A stretch of DNA of 58,470 nt, taken from the NCBI GenBank assembly GCA_004555725.1, contig SFHC01000013.1, forward strand, positions 1 through 58,470, read 5' to 3'. Shown here piece after piece: positions 39,716 to 47,380 of the stretch (positions are counted from its first letter, which is position 1; each line of letters opens with the position of its first letter). The notes under the pieces were generated by a model, which saw nothing but the letters and a program-made list of their open reading frames with translations, was not told where the DNA came from and searched no databases. This DNA comes from [Eubacterium] saphenum (GTDB lineage Bacteria > Bacillota > Clostridia > Peptostreptococcales > Anaerovoracaceae). The position numbers and the translations under genes were made by a program.

Positions 39716-40369
39716 ATGAGTAATACAAAAAAGAAATACGTCTACGAGTCCCGTTATCAGCAGATTTCTGTAGAGATTGCAAAAAGAATAGCAGAAGGCT
39801 GGTATGCGGTCGGAGAGAGACTGAACGCGCGTACAACATTGGCAAGCAATTATGGAGTATCACCGGAAACAGCAAGAAAAGCGGTCCACATCCTCTGCGA
39901 TCTTGGAATCATGGAAGTCCGTCAGGGGAGCGGGACTTACGTGCTTTCGCGCCAGAAGGCGCAGCAGTTCCTGGAACGGTATCAGAATACGGTTTCTGTT
40001 GAACAGGTCCGGACAGAGATTAACGCATGTGTCAAGAACCAGCAGAAAGAAATCGAGCATCTGTCTAAACTGCTGAACAAGCTGATCGGGCAGACGACCA
40101 GAGACCGTGCGGGATATACCCTGGAACCGTATGAACTGCATATTGACGAGCACTGCTATTATCTCGGGAAAACGATAGGAGAAGTAAATATCTGGCAGGA
40201 GACCGGAGCTACGATTGTAGAGGTCATGAGAGATGACACGTTTATTGTTTCCCCTGGACCTTATGAGAAAATCCAGGCAGGCGACACACTTCTGTTTGTC
40301 GGCAATGAGGAGTCCAGGCAGAGGATGCTGAATCTGTTCTGCGCGCCTCCGGAAGATCCAAAAGAATAG
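39716..40369 (+). CDS. GntR-type regulator with RCK_C (TrkA-C) domain, BusR-like
   Basis: A 217-residue regulator. The N-terminal winged helix (about 10-75) has the GntR pattern ISVEIAKRIAEGWYAVGERL and LGIMEVRQGSGTYVLS. A coiled-coil linker (about 80-125) leads to a C-terminal RCK_C/TrkA-C domain (about 135-205, GEVNIWQETGATIVEVMRD to GDTLLFVGNEE). This architecture is that of BusR, a repressor of osmolyte uptake that binds c-di-AMP through RCK_C. No transporter is adjacent, so the target is unknown. The ATG at 39716 has a 5-nt spacing from AGAAGGAG. Confidence 0.85.
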   Translation: MSNTKKKYVYESRYQQISVEIAKRIAEGWYAVGERLNARTTLASNYGVSPETARKAVHILCDLGIMEVRQGSGTYVLSRQKAQQFLERYQNTVSVEQVRTEINACVKNQQKEIEHLSKLLNKLIGQTTRDRAGYTLEPYELHIDEHCYYLGKTIGEVNIWQETGATIVEVMRDDTFIVSPGPYEKIQAGDTLLFVGNEESRQRMLNLFCAPPEDPKE

Positions 40370-40385
40370 AGAATACAGGAATTAC

Positions 40386-40422
40386 AGAAGGCCGGGCGAG
40401 CTGCCGGGACCTTCTTTTTTTT
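40386..40422 (+). terminator. Terminator of the BusR-like gene
   Basis: AGAAGG pairs with CCTTCT around an inner CCGG/CCGG helix, followed by a run of eight T. Confidence 0.9.
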
Positions 40423-40434
40423 ACGGCGCGTAAA

Positions 40435-40472
40435 AAAGCCGGCTGCTGAATCGTCATTCCGCAGCCGGCTTT
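40435..40472 (-). terminator. Terminator of the minus-strand transcription unit
   Basis: A perfect 12-bp stem (40435-40446 with 40461-40472, arm AAAGCCGGCTGC) is followed on the minus strand by TTTTTTA. It is back-to-back with the plus-strand terminator at 40386-40422. Confidence 0.85.
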
Positions 40473-40603
40473 AGTAAACTGTTCGTATCGTATTCAATTT
40501 TTACCTCACTATCGTAATCTATTGCCAACGAACGCCTTGGTTCGCGTTCTAATGGAAAATCTTTTCTGATCTCTCCAGCATCACTCTGTCTGCAAGAAAC
40601 CAA
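40454..40603 (-). CDS. Mini-ORF 3 of the minus-strand unit
   Basis: A 49-codon frame from a TTG, ending inside the terminator stem. Its acidic C-terminal segment (LAIDYDSEVKIEYDTNSLL) has protein-like composition. It continues the reading of mini-ORF 2 after a -1 shift. No homologue is recognised. Confidence 0.3.
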   Translation of the reverse strand: MVSCRQSDAGEIRKDFPLEREPRRSLAIDYDSEVKIEYDTNSLLKPAAE

Positions 40604-40662
40604 TCTTCATTACGATTCTTCTCGGGCCTGGTTCCGATCTTTGAGGATTGAAAACGCTCCAT
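40549..40662 (-). CDS. Mini-ORF 2 of the minus-strand unit
   Basis: A 37-residue charged frame starting MERFQSSKIGTRPEKNRNED and ending ERSEKIFH. Its ribosome-binding site is weak (AATAAG). It overlaps mini-ORF 3, which lies in the -1 frame, so the two could be pieces of one decayed or frameshifted gene. Confidence 0.35.
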   Translation of the reverse strand: MERFQSSKIGTRPEKNRNEDWFLADRVMLERSEKIFH

Positions 40663-40754
40663 GCATCTTATTCTGTCCTATCTGTACGGCAGGCCTTATT
40701 GCCGTGCGCCGTTTCACTCGATTGTGTTAAAAATCTGATCTCCAGATGCCGTTT

Positions 40755-40826
40755 TCATCCGATGAAACCCTGCCCATCTATGTCACCCGGACCATTCATG
40801 TAAAGAAGATTTCTCATCTTTTTCAT
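40755..40826 (-). CDS. Mini-ORF 1 of the minus-strand unit
   Basis: A 23-residue frame (MKKMRNLLYMNGPG...) follows GGAAAGGAG. The first ATG abuts that site; the second, at 40817, is 9 nt from it and gives 20 residues ending DGQGFIG. The Gly-rich end lacks a membrane helix. It might be a leader peptide or a small signal peptide. Confidence 0.4.
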   Translation of the reverse strand: MKKMRNLLYMNGPGDIDGQGFIG

Positions 40827-40966
40827 CTCCTTTCCTGTTTTGGATCACTCATCCGATCTGATCAATTCTTCTTTCCTTTCCTCTCTCAGCCGGCTCTTGT
40901 AAAGCATTTCAGGTTAACCTCTATATTGCTTTATCCTGTTTTTCTTTGATCCTTAACTTTGACTAA

Positions 40967-40995
40967 AGTATAACCTGGAAATGCATATATGTCAA
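40967..40995 (-). promoter_or_regulatory. Consensus promoter of the minus-strand unit
   Basis: On the minus strand TTGACA (40995-40990) and TATACT (40972-40967) have a 17-bp spacer. It is among the best sigma-A matches in the window, alongside the nadA promoter. Confidence 0.8.
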
Positions 40996-41152
40996 TACAA
41001 TTATTGAAAAACAACAAAAATACTTTTTGAAGTTTGTGTATACAGAATATAAAGTTGGGCGCTGCGAAAGGGATTTCCCGTCAAGGATATGAAACCCAGT
41101 GCACCGCTGTGATTCAGGCTATTCCTTGTGGGTATGTATTTGTCGGAACCTG

Positions 41153-41161
41153 TGCTATAAT
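41153..41161 (+). promoter_or_regulatory. Extended -10 promoter of mrp
   Basis: TGCTATAAT is an extended -10 about 107 nt before the gene. No good -35 is seen. The segment 40996-41152 contains no gene; it includes CGTCAAGGA (41079-41087), shared with the dispersed motif copies. Confidence 0.55.
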
Positions 41162-41267
41162 CGCAGAGTCTGATAAATTCCGGCGTTTATGGCCGGTGTG
41201 AAAATATATTCAGCAGAACTGCGGCGGAATCATCGCTGCGGGGACGCGATCTAAAGGAGAATCTTTT

Positions 41268-42086
41268 ATGGCAGAATGTAATCATGACTGCAGTTCCTGT
41301 GGGGAAAACTGCGGCGAAAGACAGGGTATTCAGAAGCTCGAGGCGAATAAACACTCGAACATTAAGAAAGTGATCGGTGTTGTCAGCGGCAAGGGAGGAG
41401 TCGGAAAATCTTCTGTGACATCTATGCTTGCTGCGGCTGCGCGCCGTCAGGGTCTGAAGGTGGCGATTCTGGACGCGGATATTACAGGACCGTCTATTCC
41501 GAAGGCATTCGGTGCGGAAGATACGCCAAAGGGCAATGCGCAGAATGAGATCTACCCGGTTGAGACCAAAACCGGAATTGAGATTATGTCCACCAATCTG
41601 CTGCTTCAGAACGAGACAGATCCGGTGCTCTGGAGAGGTCCGGTGCTGGGCGGTGCGATTCAGCAGTTCTGGACCGATGTTGTCTGGGGAGACATCGATG
41701 TGATGTTTGTGGATATGCCTCCGGGGACAGGTGATGTTGCGCTGACCGTTTATCAGCAGCTTCCGGTTGACGGCATCGTCATTGTCACTTCTCCGCAGCA
41801 GCTGGTTGAGATGATCGTTGAGAAAGCTGTGAATATGGCGGATATGATGAGCATTCCAGTGCTCGGTCTGGTTGAGAACATGTCTTACTTTAAATGTCCG
41901 GACTGCGGTGCGGAGCATCATATTTTTGGAGAGAGCCATGTAAAGGAAGCCGCAGAGAGACACCATATCCCGCGTGTCTATCAGCTTCCGATCGACAGCG
42001 CGCTGGCAGACGCCTGCGACCGCGGCGAGATTGAAAATTATACATGTGAGCCGATGGATAAACTGGCAGAGGAACTGACACGGTAG
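41268..42086 (+). CDS. mrp: Mrp/NBP35-family iron-sulfur cluster carrier ATPase
   Basis: A 272-residue P-loop ATPase delivering Fe-S clusters to apoproteins. The deviant Walker A is VVSGKGGVGKSSV near residue 40, VDMPPGTGDVAL near 145 is family-specific, and the cluster-binding CPDC motif is near residue 207. The N-terminus has an extra cysteine cluster (Cys4, Cys8, Cys11, Cys15), as in NBP35-type members but with different spacing. It has its own promoter and terminator. Confidence 0.93.
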   Translation: MAECNHDCSSCGENCGERQGIQKLEANKHSNIKKVIGVVSGKGGVGKSSVTSMLAAAARRQGLKVAILDADITGPSIPKAFGAEDTPKGNAQNEIYPVETKTGIEIMSTNLLLQNETDPVLWRGPVLGGAIQQFWTDVVWGDIDVMFVDMPPGTGDVALTVYQQLPVDGIVIVTSPQQLVEMIVEKAVNMADMMSIPVLGLVENMSYFKCPDCGAEHHIFGESHVKEAAERHHIPRVYQLPIDSALADACDRGEIENYTCEPMDKLAEELTR

Positions 42087-42105
42087 CAGTCCTTTGCCGC
42101 AGATG

Positions 42106-42150
42106 CTTCCGAAAGAGAACGCAGCATGTTTTCTCTTCCGGAAGTTTTTT
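42106..42150 (+). terminator. Terminator of mrp
   Basis: CTTCCG/CGGAAG and AAGAGAA/TTCTCTT form a stem with one mismatch, followed by TTTTTTATTG. Confidence 0.85.
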
Positions 42151-42253
42151 ATTGTTGGTCATAATTTTAAGAGAGCGATGCAGGCGGACGAACCCGCCCA
42201 CGTTCCGATTTTCAGAAAAGGGTGCCGAAGGGAATGCAAACAGGAGAATAATT

Positions 42254-42262
42254 TGCTATAAT
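42254..42262 (+). promoter_or_regulatory. Extended -10 promoter of glpK
   Basis: TGCTATAAT, 41 nt before the gene, with no clear -35; the same element precedes mrp and glyA. Confidence 0.6.
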
Positions 42263-42302
42263 AAGGAGATAATAATTCGGTAGTTATTGTGTGAGGTGAA
42301 CG

Positions 42303-43808
42303 ATGGCTAAAAGCAAATATGTTATGGCGCTCGATGCGGGGACGACAAGCAATCGGTGCATTTTATTTGATCGCAAAGGGAATATCATCAGTATGGCGCA
42401 GAAGGAGTTCCGCCAGTATTTTCCTAAACCGGGATGGGTGGAGCATGACGCCAATGAAATCTGGTCGACGCAGATTGGCGTTGCGGTTGAGGCGATGACT
42501 AAGGCGGGAGCTCGCCCGGATGATATTGCCTCCATCGGAATTACTAATCAGAGAGAGACAACGATCGTATGGGACAGGCATACCGGCGAACCGGTCTATC
42601 ACGCAATTGTCTGGCAGTGCAGAAGAACGTCGGAGTTTGTCGATTCTCTGAAAGCGCAGGGGCTGACGGAAATGATCCGTAAAAAAACCGGTCTGATGCT
42701 GGATGCGTATTTTTCTGCAACCAAGCTGAAGTGGATCCTGGATCACGTTGACGGCGCCAGAGATCGCGCAAAAAAAGGAGATCTGCTCTTTGGCACGGTA
42801 GAGACATGGCTGATCTGGAAACTGACCGGCGGAAAAGTTCACGTCACGGATTATTCTAACGCGTCCAGGACGATGATGTTTAATATCCACACGCTGACCT
42901 GGGATGATGAGATTCTGGATCTTCTGGACATTCCGCGTTGCATGCTTCCGGAAGTGAAGCCGTCCAGCTGTGAGTATGGAAAAACAGACCCGGTTCTGGT
43001 CGGCGGAGAGATCCCAATCGGCGGCGCCGCAGGCGATCAGCAGTGTGCGCTGTTTGGACAGACATGCTTTAAACCGGGGGAGGTAAAGAATACGTACGGA
43101 ACCGGAGGGTTCCTCCTGATGAATACCGGAGATGTTCCGATTGAATCGGAGCACGGTCTGGTGACGACGATTGCGTGGGGACTGGACGGAAAGGTCACGT
43201 ATGCCCTTGAAGGATCGATCTTTGTCGCGGGAGCAGTTATTCAGTGGCTCAGGGACGAGATGCGCCTGATTGATTCCGCGGAGGATTCCGAGTATATGGC
43301 CAGAAAGGTCAAGGACACGAACGGATGTTATGTGGTGCCGGCCTTTACGGGGCTTGGCGCGCCGTACTGGAATCAGTATGCGAGAGGTACGATTGTCGGA
43401 ATTACGAGAGGCGTGAATAAGTACCATATCATTCGCGCAGCGCTGGAATCGATCGCATATCAGGTAAATGATGTTCTGGATGTAATGAACCGGGACTCTG
43501 GCATTACGCTTTCTTCTCTAAAGGTAGACGGAGGTGCGAGCCGGAACAATCTGCTGGTGCAGTTCCAGTCGGATCTGAGCAATCTTCCGGTTATGCGGCC
43601 GGACTGCGTTGAAACGACGGCGCTTGGCGCGGCTTATTTTGCGGGGCTGTCTTCCGGTTTCTGGGACGGCAAAGAAGAAATTGCAAGGAACTGGAAGGTG
43701 GAGGAGATCTTCCATCCTGAAATTACAGATACAGATCGAATGCGTCATATACGAGGCTGGAAACGCGCAGTGGAATGCGCGTGCAGCTGGTCTGCAGAGG
43801 AAAAGTAA
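42303..43808 (+). CDS. glpK: Glycerol kinase
   Basis: A 501-residue FGGY-family kinase phosphorylating glycerol to glycerol 3-phosphate. Signatures are ALDAGTTSNRCILFD at the N-terminus (Asn where Ser is commonest), the glycerol site region ITNQRETT and WQCRRTSEFVD, and the second FGGY motif AALESIAYQVNDVLD with SLKVDGGASRNN. Full length for the family. No glycerol facilitator or GlpD is adjacent; mntP follows after 6 nt. Confidence 0.96.
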   Translation: MAKSKYVMALDAGTTSNRCILFDRKGNIISMAQKEFRQYFPKPGWVEHDANEIWSTQIGVAVEAMTKAGARPDDIASIGITNQRETTIVWDRHTGEPVYHAIVWQCRRTSEFVDSLKAQGLTEMIRKKTGLMLDAYFSATKLKWILDHVDGARDRAKKGDLLFGTVETWLIWKLTGGKVHVTDYSNASRTMMFNIHTLTWDDEILDLLDIPRCMLPEVKPSSCEYGKTDPVLVGGEIPIGGAAGDQQCALFGQTCFKPGEVKNTYGTGGFLLMNTGDVPIESEHGLVTTIAWGLDGKVTYALEGSIFVAGAVIQWLRDEMRLIDSAEDSEYMARKVKDTNGCYVVPAFTGLGAPYWNQYARGTIVGITRGVNKYHIIRAALESIAYQVNDVLDVMNRDSGITLSSLKVDGGASRNNLLVQFQSDLSNLPVMRPDCVETTALGAAYFAGLSSGFWDGKEEIARNWKVEEIFHPEITDTDRMRHIRGWKRAVECACSWSAEEK

Positions 43809-43814
43809 ACGAAT

Positions 43815-44378
43815 ATGCATTATCTTGAAATTATACTCATTGGGATCGGTCTGTCTATGGACGCGCTTGCCGTTTCGGTTGGAAAGGGACTGACGCTGAA
43901 AAAAGTCCGGGCTTCGCATATGCTGAAAGCAGGACTCTGGTTCGGAGGATTCCAGTTTCTGATGCCGGTGCTGGGATGGCTGCTCGGCAGCGCTGCGGCA
44001 AGATTTGTCGACCGCTGCGATCACTGGGTCGCGTTTCTGCTGCTTGCGCTGATCGGAGGAAATATGATCCGGGAAGCGGTCAGCAGCGGAGAAAATGATG
44101 AACAGAACGATTCCATGGGCATACGCGTGATGTTCCTGCTGGCTGTCGCGACGAGCATAGATGCACTGGCTGTCGGCGTTACGTTCGCATTTATGGACGT
44201 CCATGTACTGCCGGCATCGGTTCTGATCGGATGTACGACATTCCTCATCAGTGCAGCGGGCATACGGCTAGGCGGACTGCTGGGCAGCCGTTTTGAGCAG
44301 CATGCGCAGGTCGTGGGAGGAGTCGTGCTGATTGTCATTGGTCTGAGAATTCTGCTGACCGGAATTGGTGTGCTGTAG
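43815..44378 (+). CDS. mntP: Manganese efflux pump MntP
   Basis: A 187-residue six-helix membrane transporter expelling Mn2+. The two internal repeats each carry the metal-binding helix: SMDALAVSVGKGL near residue 14 and SIDALAVGVTFAFMD near 116. Family length. It starts 6 nt after glpK, though the two have no obvious functional link. No yybP-ykoY manganese riboswitch is visible before it. Confidence 0.94.
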   Translation: MHYLEIILIGIGLSMDALAVSVGKGLTLKKVRASHMLKAGLWFGGFQFLMPVLGWLLGSAAARFVDRCDHWVAFLLLALIGGNMIREAVSSGENDEQNDSMGIRVMFLLAVATSIDALAVGVTFAFMDVHVLPASVLIGCTTFLISAAGIRLGGLLGSRFEQHAQVVGGVVLIVIGLRILLTGIGVL

Positions 44379-44438
44379 AAGAACAGCTGCAGCGCGGCTG
44401 TGATAACACAGAGAGAAAAACAGAAAGTGAGGCTGCAG

Positions 44439-45050
44439 ATGCAGAAGGACAATATCATTATCGCCGCTTCCAAGAACCAGAATAAGATTCGGGAAATGGA
44501 AACCATTATGAGCGCTATGGGGCTTCATGTGATTTCCAGAGAGGATGCGGGGATCCCGGATTCTCTGGAAGTGGACGAAGATGGAACAACGTTTGAAGAA
44601 AACTCGCTGAAAAAGGCGGCTGCAATTATGAAGTATTCCGGAAAAACTGCAGTGGCGGACGATTCCGGACTGGTCACAGACGCGCTTGACGGAGCGCCGG
44701 GTGTGTATTCTGCGCGCTTTGCCGGAGATCCCTGTGATGATGAAAAGAATAACGATAAACTGCTCCGTCTTATGGAGGAAGTTCCGGATGAAAAACGCAC
44801 TGCGCGTTTTGTGTCGGTGATTACACTGGTCTTTCCGGATGGACATACGCTGACGGCAAGGGGAGAGTGCCCGGGCAGAATTCTGCATGAACGGCATGGA
44901 AATAACGGGTTTGGCTACGATCCCCTCTTCCTCCCGGACGGATATTCACAGACGTTTGCGGAGCTAGGCGCAGAGGTGAAGAACCGGATCAGCCACAGAG
45001 CAAGAGCTCTGAAACACCTGGAAGAACTGCTGAAAGAAGAGGATCTGTAA
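44439..45050 (+). CDS. rdgB: Non-canonical purine NTP pyrophosphatase (RdgB/HAM1)
   Basis: A 203-residue enzyme hydrolysing dITP/XTP to the monophosphate, keeping deaminated bases out of DNA. Motifs are ASKNQNKIREM at the N-terminus, DGTTFEENSLKKAAA, ADDSGLVTDALDGAPGVYSA, NGFGYDPLF and the final SHRARAL. The frame extends back to 44400, but the ATG at 44439 has the GTGAGG site and the family start. It is followed 4 nt later by the YihY-family gene. Confidence 0.95.
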   Translation: MQKDNIIIAASKNQNKIREMETIMSAMGLHVISREDAGIPDSLEVDEDGTTFEENSLKKAAAIMKYSGKTAVADDSGLVTDALDGAPGVYSARFAGDPCDDEKNNDKLLRLMEEVPDEKRTARFVSVITLVFPDGHTLTARGECPGRILHERHGNNGFGYDPLFLPDGYSQTFAELGAEVKNRISHRARALKHLEELLKEEDL

Positions 45051-45054
45051 TTCA

Positions 45055-45972
45055 ATGACGAAAAAACGGTTTAGAGCGATGGTTCTGCTGGGCGTCCGTC
45101 AGTTCTGGGACCCATACTATCAGGGGTTTGCTGCGCAGATCGCGTTTTTCCTGATCTTGTCCATTGTACCGACGGTGACTATTATTACACAGCTGCTGGG
45201 TGTATTTCATGTTTCTCTGACCTTTCTCAATCAGTGGATCAACAGTTATATTATGCCGTCCATGGTCGGGAAAATGAGAGGCATGCTGATGAACAATTCT
45301 TCTGCCGGGAATAATATTTTCCTGATTATCACTGCACTTTGGGCGGCATCGAGAGCCCAGTTCGCACTGATGAGAATTTCCAATTATACGTATTCCGGGG
45401 GGAGAACGACAGGAAGCTACTGGAAGGAACGTGTTCGTTCCCTGCGTGTGATGCTCGTGTTCATCTTGACGATTACCTTTGTCATCATTACACTCGTGTA
45501 TGGAAAAATGCTGCTGATCCTGATTTTCGGACGGGTGGTGGAACATTCCATACTTACAAGTCTGTGGTCCTGGCTGAGGTGGCCGCTGGCGATGGTTCTG
45601 TATTTCCTGGTGGTTCTGTATGACTATTACGTCCTGCCGATTGCCAGGCTTGAGCTGAGAGATATTTTGCCGGGCAGTCTGTTCGCGTCTGTCGGTATGC
45701 TGGTTGTTACGCTGTTTTACTCCATCTACGTCAACCTGATCGCAAACTATAACATTATCTACGGTTCGCTTTCTGCAATTGTAGCTCTGCTGTTCTGGTT
45801 CTGGCTGCTGTCGTGGGTAATGGTTCTCGGTATCCTGTTTAACAAGGTGTGGTCCGACACACTTGACCTGGCGCCGAGGAAGAAGGCGAGAAAAGGCGGG
45901 ATCTCGAGGAAAGAAAAGGATTTTGTCGGAAAAGGCCAGTTTCGTTCGAGGTCAAATTCGAGATTGAGATAG
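45055..45972 (+). CDS. YihY/virulence factor BrkB family membrane protein
   Basis: A 305-residue polytopic membrane protein of the YihY/BrkB family (the old RNase BN name is unsupported). The N-terminal QIAFFLILSIVPTV and the GSLSAIVALLFWFWLLSWVMVLG stretch near residue 240 are family features; about six hydrophobic helices are visible with a basic C-terminal tail. Molecular function is not established. Confidence 0.88.
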   Translation: MTKKRFRAMVLLGVRQFWDPYYQGFAAQIAFFLILSIVPTVTIITQLLGVFHVSLTFLNQWINSYIMPSMVGKMRGMLMNNSSAGNNIFLIITALWAASRAQFALMRISNYTYSGGRTTGSYWKERVRSLRVMLVFILTITFVIITLVYGKMLLILIFGRVVEHSILTSLWSWLRWPLAMVLYFLVVLYDYYVLPIARLELRDILPGSLFASVGMLVVTLFYSIYVNLIANYNIIYGSLSAIVALLFWFWLLSWVMVLGILFNKVWSDTLDLAPRKKARKGGISRKEKDFVGKGQFRSRSNSRLR

Positions 45973-46020
45973 AGGAACAGGCATGCAGCAATTGCTGCGG
46001 AAGATATGGGAGATTACGAT

Positions 46021-46938
46021 ATGAAACGTATTTTAGTCATTATCAATCCAAAGGCCGGAACGCTGCAGGCAGCTAAATATCTTGCGGATATCTGTGAGGT
46101 ATTCTGCAGGGCCGGATATGAGACGGTCATCGCGACGACTTTTGGCCGGGGAGACGGCACGGTTATCGCAAAAGAGCGCGCGAAAGACGCAGATATTGTG
46201 GTTGCGGTCGGCGGAGACGGAACTTTTAATGAGGTGGTTGCCGGTGTCATGGCTTCCGGAGTTCGGCGTCCGATCGGCTATATCCCGGCGGGAACCACCA
46301 ATGATTTTGCGTCCAGCCTGGGACTTTCCGGCGACCTGGTGCAGGCAGCAAAGGATATTGTTGCCGGAACCCCGCATGCTATTGATATTGGCTGTTTTAA
46401 CGGCCGGTATTTCTCGTACGTCGCTTCATTCGGAGCATTTACGAATACTTCATATGATGTGCCGCAGAATCTGAAGAATCTGCTCGGGCATACGGCGTAT
46501 ATTCTGGAGGGAGCCAAGGACCTGCTTTCGATCAAGCCGTCTGAGCTGAAACTCCGCGATGAAGTCGGTGTTTACGGCGGAAACTATATTTTTGGAGCAA
46601 TCTGCAACTCCACATCGATGGGCGGAATTCTCACCCTGAGCAGTGATGTGGTCGACATGAGCGACGGAAAGTTTGAGGTCATGCTTGTCCGTATGCCGTC
46701 GAACCTGATTGAGCTCAGTCAGGAACTGCTGGCGATCTCTAAGCAGCAGTATGATGACTGTAAGCTGATTTCTTTCTTCAGCTCCGGCAAGATGGAAATT
46801 ATCGCCGATCCGATAATGCCGTGGACCCTGGACGGAGAATTTCAGGAGGGTGCACACCACATTAAGATCGAAAACATCCACAACGCAGTCGACATTCTCG
46901 TCAATGAGGAGCGCAGCGCGCATCTTCGCGAGAAATAG
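46021..46938 (+). CDS. Diacylglycerol kinase-family lipid kinase (YegS/DagK type)
   Basis: A 305-residue soluble lipid kinase. INPKAGTLQAAKYL at the N-terminus and the nucleotide-binding VAVGGDGTFNEVVAGV near residue 62 with YIPAGTTNDFASSL are diagnostic. It probably phosphorylates diacylglycerol or a related lipid in membrane turnover. The ATG at 46021 follows GGGAG with 8-nt spacing; the one at 46006 has only a weak GGAAG. Confidence 0.92.
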   Translation: MKRILVIINPKAGTLQAAKYLADICEVFCRAGYETVIATTFGRGDGTVIAKERAKDADIVVAVGGDGTFNEVVAGVMASGVRRPIGYIPAGTTNDFASSLGLSGDLVQAAKDIVAGTPHAIDIGCFNGRYFSYVASFGAFTNTSYDVPQNLKNLLGHTAYILEGAKDLLSIKPSELKLRDEVGVYGGNYIFGAICNSTSMGGILTLSSDVVDMSDGKFEVMLVRMPSNLIELSQELLAISKQQYDDCKLISFFSSGKMEIIADPIMPWTLDGEFQEGAHHIKIENIHNAVDILVNEERSAHLREK

Positions 46939-46980
46939 CGGCTTTAATCGATGTCATCAATATCTTTATGAATTCTTAAG

Positions 46981-47021
46981 ATCCTGTCTTATTGACGAAC
47001 TGTCAGAGACAGGATTTTTTT
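46981..47021 (+). terminator. Terminator of the lipid kinase gene
   Basis: A 9-bp stem (ATCCTGTCT, 46981-46989, with AGACAGGAT, 47007-47015) is followed by a T run. Confidence 0.85.
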
Positions 47022-47080
47022 ATTCTTCTTAAGAAACAGGATACAGATGTGGAATATCAGGCAGATATATTTATACTTAT

Positions 47081-47103
47081 GACAAAAATTACTCGTCAAG
47101 GAG
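47081..47103. repeat. 23-bp dispersed motif, copy 2
   Basis: Same as 35620-35642 except for two adjacent bases (TT here, CG there). Within it ACTC and GAGT can pair (47091-47104). Confidence 0.6.
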
Positions 47104-47272
47104 TGATGTTTTAGCGCGTAATGAATATATATGCATATATTATAATATATAATCTTGATATAAAGTGAATTCTTAAGAAGTATTAAACGCCTTAAAGAAA
47201 TTAAAACGTTGAAATACCAACGTTTTGAAGAATATAAAATGTGTTAGTTATGTGAAAACCTTAAGAAACCTG

Positions 47273-47301
47273 TTGACTTCTTAATGAATATTAGTTAGAA
47301 T
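47273..47301 (+). promoter_or_regulatory. Promoter of the NlpC/P60 gene
   Basis: TTGACT (47273-47278) and TAGAAT (47296-47301) have a 17-bp spacer; the leader of about 73 nt is too short for a ydaO-type riboswitch. Confidence 0.75.
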
Positions 47302-47380
47302 GAGATCGTATTTTAAAGAACCAGACAGAAACTGATGAATAGAGAATAAGACAGAGAGAAAGAGAAAGCAGGTTTCACTC

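Larger units (their letters stand above)
40430..40960 (-). ncRNA. Minus-strand transcription unit without a long gene (about 530 nt)
   Basis: A near-consensus promoter (40967-40995) and the terminator at 40435-40472 frame this AT-rich transcript. No frame exceeds about 49 codons, but three mini-ORFs lie in order (40755-40826, 40549-40662, 40454-40603), the first with a strong ribosome-binding site. It may encode small peptides, be a regulatory RNA, or be a decayed gene. I do not recognise a known RNA family. Confidence 0.5.
46975..47265. promoter_or_regulatory. Cluster of four CTTAAG(AA) motifs upstream of the NlpC/P60 gene
   Basis: CTTAAG occurs at 46975, 47028, 47172 and 47260; three copies extend to CTTAAGAA. 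The last lies 7 bp before the -35 box. The 442-bp gap is AT-rich and also holds a 14-bp ATATATGCATATAT palindrome near 47130 and copy 2 of the dispersed 23-bp motif. They may be regulator sites. Confidence 0.45.

Noticed and set aside
40746..40949. A 67-codon plus-strand frame between the BusR-like gene and mrp
   Set aside because: It lacks a ribosome-binding site, is Phe/Ser/Leu-rich in an antisense-like way, and lies opposite the minus-strand unit that has good expression signals.
47302..47380. ydaO-type c-di-AMP riboswitch before the NlpC/P60 gene
   Set aside because: Such riboswitches often precede wall hydrolases, but the leader from the predicted start is only about 73 nt and lacks the conserved blocks.
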